DNA of 64,000 nucleotides, from the NCBI RefSeq assembly GCF_006704125.1, contig NZ_VIGH01000011.1:55527-119526 (forward strand), in the 5' to 3' direction. Both the position numbers and the translations under genes were made by a program. This document shows positions 56,905 to 64,000 of this stretch, piece by piece; the stretch's first letter is position 1, and every line of letters starts with the position of its first letter. The notes beneath the pieces were generated by a model. The model searched no databases. It worked only from the letters and a program-made list of their open reading frames with translations, and was not told where the DNA came from. Source of the stretch: Rhodococcus spelaei (lineage in GTDB: Bacteria > Actinomycetota > Actinomycetes > Mycobacteriales > Mycobacteriaceae).

Positions 56905-58062
56905 ATGGATTTCACGTTGACCGAGACCCAGCAGAGCATCCGGGCGCTCGCCGCGGAGTTCGTCGACCGCGAGATCGTCCCGCACATCCAGGAATGGGAC
57001 CGACGCGAATCCGTCGACCTCGACATCGTGGCCAGGCTCGGTGAGCTCGGCTTCCTCGGGCTGACCATCGACGAGCACTACGGCGGCACGGAGGTGGACA
57101 TGCTGTCCTACGTGCTGGTCACCGAGGAACTCGGCCGCGGCGACTCCTCGGTGCGCGGCATCGTGTCCGTCTCCCTCGGGCTCGTCACCAAGACCATCGC
57201 TGCGTACGGCACGGAGGAGCAGAAGGAGCAGTGGCTGCCGCGACTGACCAGCGGCCACTCCCTGGGCTGCTTCGCGCTCACGGAACCGGACAGCGGCTCC
57301 GACGCCGGCTCGCTGCGGACTCGGGCCAGCCGGGACGGCGACGACTGGGTGCTCTCCGGCGAGAAGATGTTCATCACGAACGGCACCTGGGCGGACGTGG
57401 CACTGGTCTTCGCCCGCACCTCCGACGAGGGTGCGCGCGGCATCACCGCGTTCCTCGTCCCGACGGAGAGCGACGGCTTCGACGCCAAGCTCATCCACGG
57501 CAAGCTCGGCCTCCGCGGCCAGTCCACCGCGGCGCTGTCGTTCCAGGACGTGCGGATCCCGGATGCGGCGCGGCTCGGCGAGGTCGGCAAGGGCTTCGGC
57601 ATCGCGATGTCCGCGCTCGCCAAGGGCCGGATCTCCGTGGCGGCGGGCAGCGTCGGGGTCGCGCAGGCCGCTTTGAATGCCGCGGTCGAGTACTCCACCC
57701 AGCGCACCCAGTTCCGCGGTCCGATCGCGGGCAAGCAGTTGGTGCAGGAACTGCTCGCCGATTCCGCGGTCGCCATCGAGTCCGCGCGGCTGCTGACCTG
57801 GCGGGCCGCGAGCATGGTCGACGCGGGTGCCACCTCCAAGGAGTTGACGCTGCCCGCGTCGATGGCCAAACTCGCTGCCAGCGAGGCCGCGGTCGCCGTC
57901 TCGAACAACTGCCTTCAGGTGTTCGGCGGCTACGGTTTCATCGACGAGTTCCCCATGGGCAAGTACCTCCGAGACGCGCGGGTGCTCACGCTCTACGAGG
58001 GCACCAGCCAGGTGCAGAAACTGATCATCGGGCGGGCGCTGACCGGCGTCGACGCCATGTGA
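56905..58062 (+). CDS. Acyl-CoA dehydrogenase
   Basis: A 385-residue flavoenzyme that forms the alpha-beta double bond in acyl-CoAs. The FAD/acyl block FALTEPDSGSDAGSLRTRA and the catalytic-base region LTLYEGTSQVQKLIIGRAL (Glu in YEG) are present, as in canonical short/medium-chain enzymes. It follows the hydroxyacyl-CoA dehydrogenase closely. Start at the ATG at 56905, with GGAAGG upstream. Confidence 0.94.
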   Translation: MDFTLTETQQSIRALAAEFVDREIVPHIQEWDRRESVDLDIVARLGELGFLGLTIDEHYGGTEVDMLSYVLVTEELGRGDSSVRGIVSVSLGLVTKTIAAYGTEEQKEQWLPRLTSGHSLGCFALTEPDSGSDAGSLRTRASRDGDDWVLSGEKMFITNGTWADVALVFARTSDEGARGITAFLVPTESDGFDAKLIHGKLGLRGQSTAALSFQDVRIPDAARLGEVGKGFGIAMSALAKGRISVAAGSVGVAQAALNAAVEYSTQRTQFRGPIAGKQLVQELLADSAVAIESARLLTWRAASMVDAGATSKELTLPASMAKLAASEAAVAVSNNCLQVFGGYGFIDEFPMGKYLRDARVLTLYEGTSQVQKLIIGRALTGVDAM

Positions 58063-58124
58063 CGTGGCCGGGGTCGCCGAACTTCTGGAACAGTGGTGTT
58101 CTGACGGTCCAGCAGGGAGGCCCC

Positions 58125-59345
58125 ATGTCCGACGGCATGCACACGCCGGCCGCGGTGGAGACCGGTGCCCAGCGCCGCGCTCGAATCACCGCACAGGTCC
58201 GCACGTGGTGTGAGGAGGCGCGGATCGGTGACACGTCGACGCCGGTCGGGATTCACCGCGAACTGTCCGCCGCCGCCGCGCTGCTGATCGCGGCCGGATA
58301 TCTCGACGAGCCGACCCGCGCGGTGCTGGCCGCCCGCCGGCTCGCCGGTCGCGGGCTCCCGGACGTCGGCGGGTTCGGCGACCTACGGCTGCTCACCGAC
58401 GACTACGTCCGACTCGACCGCAAGGCCGCGGGCATGCGCCCCGGCGCGATGCAGGCGTTGACCGCCCACCGGGCCGGCGAACTCGGTCGACGCCTGCAGG
58501 CGGCCCGCTCACGCTTCGTGCACTCGCCGCCGCATCATGCGAACGGTGTGCGCACGATCCGGCGTGACCGGCGCGACGGCGTGCACCTGGAACTGCCGCA
58601 GCGGGAGGCGTTGTTCGCGGCGTTGCAGCGAACCCCGACGCCGTTGAACGAGGGGCGGGGGCCTGCGGATCAGGCGACCTCGGCCGCGCTGGCCGCGGCC
58701 GCGGACCGATTGGCCGGGTTGACCGAGCGAACCCCGTGGGCGGCGATGGGTCGCCGGGCGGCGGATGCTCTCGGGGGTGTGGCGGGCCAGCCCGGTGACC
58801 GGTTCGTGGATCGCTTCGACGCGTTGCTGTTCCTGGCCGGCACCCTCTTCGACCGGATCGACGGCTCCGTCGCGTGGCATTCCGAGCACTTCGCGATCCA
58901 GCGGGTCCAGCTCGACCTGGCAGAGGAGCTGACGCAGATCGCCGTGGACGCCGTCGCGCTCCGTGGGATCGGCGGCGAGCTGTTCGCGGCGTCGAATGCC
59001 GCGCGCACCGAGGCCGCCCGCACCCAGATCCGCGCCCGGCAGCGCGCGCTGGTGCCGGTCTGGGACCAGCTGGTCGACCGGGTGGCGGCGTTGGCGAGGA
59101 TCGGCGACTTGCTCGCGGACGCCGAGGACCAGTTGCAGTCCATGGCCGCGGTGCAGCGCACGATGAGCCTGGACTCGCGGATCGACGAGCTGATCGCGCG
59201 CTCGGGCAGCCGCGAATTGTCCGCGGACAACATCCATTTCGTCGGCGATCAGATCGGTGGGGTGGACGAGCTGATGATCAGCTACCAGAACCTGCTGCAC
59301 GGGGACATCCTGGCGTTGCGCACCAGGCCGGGCCGGGACGGCTGA
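58125..59345 (+). CDS. Hypothetical helical protein
   Basis: A 406-residue, mostly alpha-helical, Ala/Arg-rich protein with no recognised domain, signal or membrane segment. It contains long amphipathic helices, for example the stretch around QLDLAEELTQIAVDAVAL. The ATG at 58125 is well supported by AGGGAGG upstream. It lies downstream of the acyl-CoA dehydrogenase gene on the same strand and is convergent with a TetR gene. Confidence 0.65.
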   Translation: MSDGMHTPAAVETGAQRRARITAQVRTWCEEARIGDTSTPVGIHRELSAAAALLIAAGYLDEPTRAVLAARRLAGRGLPDVGGFGDLRLLTDDYVRLDRKAAGMRPGAMQALTAHRAGELGRRLQAARSRFVHSPPHHANGVRTIRRDRRDGVHLELPQREALFAALQRTPTPLNEGRGPADQATSAALAAAADRLAGLTERTPWAAMGRRAADALGGVAGQPGDRFVDRFDALLFLAGTLFDRIDGSVAWHSEHFAIQRVQLDLAEELTQIAVDAVALRGIGGELFAASNAARTEAARTQIRARQRALVPVWDQLVDRVAALARIGDLLADAEDQLQSMAAVQRTMSLDSRIDELIARSGSRELSADNIHFVGDQIGGVDELMISYQNLLHGDILALRTRPGRDG

Positions 59346-59348
59346 CGG

Positions 59349-59972
59349 TCAGTCGCGGGCGCCGACGAGCCGCAACGCGAGTTCGCTGTACAGCTCCGCG
59401 ACCGCATCGGGGTCGGTGAAGCCGCCGCTGGGGAACCAGCGGCACACGTCGACGCACAGCGAGTTGATGGCGAGGTTCACGCCCTCGACGTCCGGGACGA
59501 CGAACGATCCGTCCTCGGCGCCGGCCCGCACGATCCGCTTGACGATCCGGCTCACGTCGCGACGAAGCCCGATCACCGTGCGGTAGTGCTCGGGGGACAG
59601 GGCGGTCAGCTCGTACTGCACCACCCGGCCGCGTGCGTGATGGGTGGCGTGCCAGCCGGCGAACGCACCGACCACTGAGCGCAATCGGATCGTGGGGCTC
59701 TGATCGGACTGGTCGGCCTCGGTGAGGACCTCGATACACCGCCGGTGGCCCTCGTAGCTGATCGCGTAGAGGAGTTCTTCCTTCGACTTGTAGTGCGGAT
59801 ACATCGCGGCCGGGCTGAGGCCGAGGCGGGCGGCGATGTCGCGGGTGGTGGTGCCGCCGTACCCGTTCTCGGCGAAGGCCTCCACGGCGGCTGCGCGGAT
59901 CCTGGCCGCGGCCTTCGAGTTGCTCACCACGGCGGTGCCCGTCGTGTCGGGCAGGGCATCGGGTCTCGACAT
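59349..59972 (-). CDS. TetR-family regulator of an acyl-CoA dehydrogenase operon
   Basis: A 207-residue TetR protein. The helix-turn-helix reads AAAVEAFAENGYGGTTTRDI with ARLGLSPAAMYPHYKSKEEL. It is divergent from the acyl-CoA dehydrogenase pair at 60138, and two related palindromes lie between them (60034-60066), so it likely represses both directions. The ligand is probably an acyl-CoA. The ATG at 59972 has AGGTGA just upstream; a GTG two codons earlier is possible. Confidence 0.88.
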   Translation of the reverse strand: MSRPDALPDTTGTAVVSNSKAAARIRAAAVEAFAENGYGGTTTRDIAARLGLSPAAMYPHYKSKEELLYAISYEGHRRCIEVLTEADQSDQSPTIRLRSVVGAFAGWHATHHARGRVVQYELTALSPEHYRTVIGLRRDVSRIVKRIVRAGAEDGSFVVPDVEGVNLAINSLCVDVCRWFPSGGFTDPDAVAELYSELALRLVGARD

Positions 59973-60033
59973 GCTCACCTGCGCCTTTCGTTCCGGTCCC
60001 GGGCCTTGACAACGGCCAGCTACCCGACGAGTA

Positions 60034-60066
60034 TAAGCATGCGCTTAGATAATGAGCGAGCGCTTA
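60034..60066. promoter_or_regulatory. Two TetR operator candidates
   Basis: TAAGCATGCGCTTA (60034-60047) and TGAGCGAGCGCTTA (60053-60066) share TnAGC and GCGCTTA with a 19-base centre spacing. They sit between the divergent TetR and acyl-CoA dehydrogenase genes. Confidence 0.6.
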
Positions 60067-60137
60067 TTTTTGAGAGGCGCACGCACTCGACAGACTCGAC
60101 CCGTTGCCGGCCCTCGATCTGACCCAGAAAGCACATA

Positions 60138-61316
<1,179 letters not shown>

Positions 61317-61325
61317 GTAGCAGCC

Positions 61326-62459
61326 ATGGATTTCGAACTCAATGACGAACAGGTCATGCTGCGCGACACGACTCGTGAGCTGCTGAGCCGCAGCTACGAC
61401 GCCGAGAAGCGCAACACCGTCACCGCCTCCGGTCAGGGCTGGAGCACCGAGGTGTGGGGCAAGCTCGCCGAGATCGGTCTGCTCGGTCTGCCGTTCTCCG
61501 AGGACGACGGCGGCATGGGCGCAGGCCCGGTCGAGACGATGACCGTGATGAACGAGATCGGCCGCTCGCTCGCGCCGGAGCCGTTCCTCGACGCCGTGCT
61601 CACCCCCGGCGGACTGGTTGCCGAGGTCGGCAGTGCCGAGCAGCGCGCCAAGATCCTGCCCGGTGTCGCCGAGGGTGACACCCTGCTCGCGTTCGCACAC
61701 GACGAGCCGGGCAGCCGCTGGCCGAACCAGCGGGTCGCCACCGTGGCCGCCGGCGCAGGAGACGGCTGGACCGTCACCGGCACCAAGAACCCGGTGCTGC
61801 ACGGAGATTGCGCGGGCACCCTCGTGGTCAGTGCGGCGCTGCCCGACGGCGGAGTCGGCCTGTTCCTGGTCGAGGCCGACGCGTCCGGCGTGACCCGCAA
61901 GGCCTACGCGACCCACGACGGCCTGCGCGGCGCACAGATCGTGTTCGCGGACGCGCCCGCGCAGCCGCTCGGCGACGGTGGCGACGCCTCCGCCGCGATC
62001 ATCGGCGCGCAGGTCCGCGCCCAGGCGGCGTTGTGTGCCGAGGCCGTCGGCGCAATGGGCGAGGCGCTGCGTCTGACCACCGACTACCTCAAGCAGCGCA
62101 AGCAGTTCGGGGTGCCGCTGGCCAAGTTCCAGGCCCTGACGCAGCGCGCAGCCGACATGTACGTCGAGCTCGAGTTGGCGAGCAGCATGAGCCTGTACGC
62201 CACCATGTCCCTCGCCGACGGCGTCGTCGACCCGACCATTGCCTCGCGCGCCAAGCTGCAGGTCAGCCGCGCCGCCCGGCACATCGGGCTCGAGGCCATC
62301 CAGATGCACGGCGGCATCGGCATGACCGCCGAGTACCCGGTGGGCCACTACGTATCGCGGCTGACCGCGATCGGGCACACCCTCGGCAGCGCCGACGATC
62401 ACCTGCGAGTGCTGGCGGGCAAGGTCGCCGACTACGAGATGGTCGAGATCGCGGAGTAG
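61326..62459 (+). CDS. Acyl-CoA dehydrogenase, second subunit of a paired complex
   Basis: A 377-residue partner of the gene at 60138. It is shorter in the middle and lacks the usual substrate-binding motif, but keeps the C-terminal FAD-domain block QMHGGIGMTAEYPVGHYVSR. Together the two would form an alpha2-beta2 enzyme. Its TAG is followed by a strong hairpin with a T-run. Control by the divergent TetR is likely. Confidence 0.9.
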   Translation: MDFELNDEQVMLRDTTRELLSRSYDAEKRNTVTASGQGWSTEVWGKLAEIGLLGLPFSEDDGGMGAGPVETMTVMNEIGRSLAPEPFLDAVLTPGGLVAEVGSAEQRAKILPGVAEGDTLLAFAHDEPGSRWPNQRVATVAAGAGDGWTVTGTKNPVLHGDCAGTLVVSAALPDGGVGLFLVEADASGVTRKAYATHDGLRGAQIVFADAPAQPLGDGGDASAAIIGAQVRAQAALCAEAVGAMGEALRLTTDYLKQRKQFGVPLAKFQALTQRAADMYVELELASSMSLYATMSLADGVVDPTIASRAKLQVSRAARHIGLEAIQMHGGIGMTAEYPVGHYVSRLTAIGHTLGSADDHLRVLAGKVADYEMVEIAE

Positions 62460-62482
62460 CCACCGCCCCGACTCCGCCCCGC

Positions 62483-62547
62483 CCCAGGGTGATGGGATCC
62501 TTCAACCAGGTAGACCTGGCGAAGGTTCCCATCACCCTGGGTTTTTT
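62483..62547 (+). terminator. Rho-independent terminator after the acyl-CoA dehydrogenase pair
   Basis: Outer arms of about 21 bases with one mismatch enclose a second perfect stem (CCAGGT/ACCTGG), followed by GTTTTTTC. A classic intrinsic terminator with a T-run, unusual in this GC-rich window. Confidence 0.9.
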
Positions 62548-62745
62548 CGTGTTCGCGGAATCTTTCGACGGGTTTCGCCGCGCCTCACACAGGAATGGCT
62601 TGATCGGCGCTAACGTGCGATGCGGAATTGAACAGCGAGCACGGAACTGAACGAGTCCGGGCCCGGCGTGCGAGCGGCCACTGTCACCCTCGCGCGGATC
62701 GAAAGTAGTCGAGTCTGCAGATCGTCTCCGAGTAGGTGTTTGAAG

Positions 62746-62946
62746 ATGACCACTCTGTCCCCTCCCGCACGAAAGACCCTCATTGCCTGCGTGTTCGTCG
62801 CAAGCGTGGTGGGCGCGGCGTTCGGCGTGTACGGACTGAACGTCGAGATGGCCGTGGTCTGGCTCATCGTCGCGTCCGTCTCCGGCCTCTATCTGCTGAA
62901 GCTGCGCGCGGAGTCGCGCGGGCGCCTGGAGCGCCGCTCGGAATAG
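62746..62946 (+). CDS. Small two-helix membrane protein
   Basis: A 66-residue protein with two hydrophobic helices (TLIACVFVASVVGAAFGVYG and a second one ending SGLYLLKLRA) and a basic tail. No family is recognised. The ATG at 62746 gives this clean topology; a longer reading adds a Cys/Ser-rich stretch. The upstream region (62548-62745) holds no other supported gene. Confidence 0.6.
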   Translation: MTTLSPPARKTLIACVFVASVVGAAFGVYGLNVEMAVVWLIVASVSGLYLLKLRAESRGRLERRSE

Positions 62947-63030
62947 GCGGCGCCCGGTCGGTCGGCCCCGACTGTCCTCGTGTCGAGAACGGTGCCGGCA
63001 CGGGTGGTCCGCGTCGGGAACTGCACCTGA

Positions 63031-63780
63031 CTATCCGAGTCGATCCGCGATCCGGTCGAGGTGACCGCGAATCTGAATCAGGCCGTCGGCCGACACCGGT
63101 AGGTCCGCCTCCACGGTGTCGAGGACGGACCGGAACACGGGGACGAGAGGCCGGTACTTGTCGGAAAGGCGCTGGCGCCGTGTCAGGTCCTCGACGTACT
63201 GGACGCTGCCCGCGTTGTCGACGAAGTCCACGAACTTCACCAGGAACACCCGCGGCTCGCCGACCACGCTCGTGACGTGGTCGGCGTAAGCCCGGTGTCG
63301 ATCCTCGGTGGAACTCGTGTCGAGGGGATTGGTCACCGCCGCGACGAGGGCGGAAGTGCGGTCGCCGAAGTGCCCGGCAATCAGCTCGAGGGCCCGGGAC
63401 TGTGCGCCGGCCGCGTCGAATGCGGCTGCGTCGGGTCCGTCGAACAGCGAGATCACCTCCGCGGGGCAATCCTCGACGGTGTCGTGCAACGCGGTGGCGC
63501 ACAGCGTTGCCTCGTCGACGCACCCGTAGCGGAGGAGTCGGAGCACGTTACGGAACGGGTGCCCGATGTACGGCTGCCCGCGCCCGTCCTTGCTCGGGTT
63601 CCGGACGTCGTTGCGATGGGCGAAGGCCGCCAACTCGAGGGCGTCGGTGAACAGATCGCTCGACGCCCGGAGCTCGGCCGCGCGATGCGAAATGGCGAAG
63701 CTCAGCAGGGCGGGGTCCATCTCCTTGAGATCGAGTCCGGCCAGCACTCGGCTCATCGCTGCGGTGAATCGGGACGTCAT
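63031..63780 (-). CDS. HD-domain hydrolase (RelA/SpoT-like, alarmone hydrolase type)
   Basis: A 249-residue HD phosphohydrolase. The metal ligands are in LAAFAHRNDVRNPSKDGRGQ, PYIGHPFRNVLRLLRYG, the HD pair of ATALHDTVEDCP, and the late Asp of FLVKFVDFVDNAGS. The pattern follows small alarmone hydrolases (Mesh1-like) that degrade ppGpp, but the final ligand region differs from the usual K-L-A-D motif. No synthetase domain is present. Start at the ATG at 63780. Confidence 0.8.
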   Translation of the reverse strand: MTSRFTAAMSRVLAGLDLKEMDPALLSFAISHRAAELRASSDLFTDALELAAFAHRNDVRNPSKDGRGQPYIGHPFRNVLRLLRYGCVDEATLCATALHDTVEDCPAEVISLFDGPDAAAFDAAGAQSRALELIAGHFGDRTSALVAAVTNPLDTSSTEDRHRAYADHVTSVVGEPRVFLVKFVDFVDNAGSVQYVEDLTRRQRLSDKYRPLVPVFRSVLDTVEADLPVSADGLIQIRGHLDRIADRLG

Positions 63781-63884
63781 GCCCTTCTTCCTACTGTCCA
63801 GAGGGCCGACAGCGCGGCGATTTCGGGGCCGTCGGCCGGCCTCGACACGGGTTCTCGTCGCCTGCGGCCCTGTGACCAGGCGAT

Positions 63885-63913
63885 TTGACGTGGTGTGGGT
63901 CGTCGCGTAACTT
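63885..63913 (+). promoter_or_regulatory. Strong sigma-70 promoter reading out of the window
   Basis: TTGACG (63885-63890) and TAACTT (63908-63913) with a 17-base spacer. Transcription would start near 63920. The gene it serves begins near or beyond the window end; an open frame from the GTG at 63956 runs out at base 64000. Confidence 0.65.
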
Positions 63914-64000
63914 TTGTCGAGTCAGAGCGACACGGACACCGACCCGGACCGAGAGGTGCGGGACACGAGGTTGGACGAAGGCGCCTGGCCAATCCGAAGT

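Overview
The window is GC-rich chromosomal DNA from a mycolic-acid actinobacterium, most likely a Rhodococcus. The signs are a mycothiol-dependent maleylpyruvate isomerase-family enzyme, an F420-type LLM oxidoreductase, an orphan ESX/type VII group (PPE-like, EspG-like, DUF3558), a FadD15-like acyl-CoA ligase, many acyl-CoA dehydrogenases, and a Cmx/Cmr chloramphenicol exporter of the kind known from Rhodococcus and Corynebacterium. Most genes are ordinary core or metabolic genes. I see no tRNA, rRNA, CRISPR array, insertion sequence or prophage.

Layout. 1-3.0 kb (minus): a truncated ABC exporter, then an ABC-2 permease/ATPase pair. 3.0-9.4 kb: LLM oxidoreductase, YbfB-type MFS, a DUF305/DUF6153 pair rich in His and Met, a VOC protein, a glutathionyl-hydroquinone reductase homologue and a GNAT protein. 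9.4-14.2 kb (plus): a PadR regulator with its DHA2-type drug exporter, two crotonases and an adenine-deaminase-type hydrolase. 14.2-18.9 kb: an amidase-family lipoprotein lacking the usual catalytic Lys, then a lactone oxidase, TetR and PLP-enzyme locus carrying two matching palindromes. 18.9-20.4 kb: a chloramphenicol exporter preceded by a leader peptide and hairpin. 20.4-23.9 kb: a large TM0106-type nuclease-helicase. 24.0-26.8 kb: a duplicated hydrolase/mycothiol-isomerase module, with the second gene of one copy reduced to 21 codons. 26.8-31.5 kb: a molybdopterin oxidoreductase and the orphan ESX-type gene group.

31.6-39.8 kb: FadD15-like ligase, phosphoribosyltransferase, nitrilase, TrpB2, DeaD helicase, a secreted protein and a DinB protein. 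39.9-44.9 kb: the most interesting locus. An IclR regulator and an APC permease lie divergent from an operon of a Tat-exported L-amino-acid-oxidase-like flavoenzyme, a lipoprotein Rid (imine deaminase) protein and a small TatA paralogue. Together these could oxidise amino acids outside the membrane, clear the reactive imines, and supply part of the export machinery. 45-50.7 kb: SRPBCC-ArsR pair, endonuclease IV and a MacB/FtsX-type transporter. 50.8-55.3 kb: an NTF2-like lipoprotein, a large secreted protein of unknown function and a histidine phosphatase, with overlapping reading frames, then a NERD-UvrD helicase. 55.3-62.5 kb: fatty-acid or CoA-ester catabolism, with a hydroxyacyl-CoA dehydrogenase, an acyl-CoA dehydrogenase, and a TetR-controlled pair of acyl-CoA dehydrogenase subunits. 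62.7-64 kb: a small membrane protein, an HD hydrolase and a strong promoter reading out of the window.

Convergent genes are separated by long hairpins, several of which overlap stop codons. Function calls rest on motifs and family knowledge read by eye. No database search was run.
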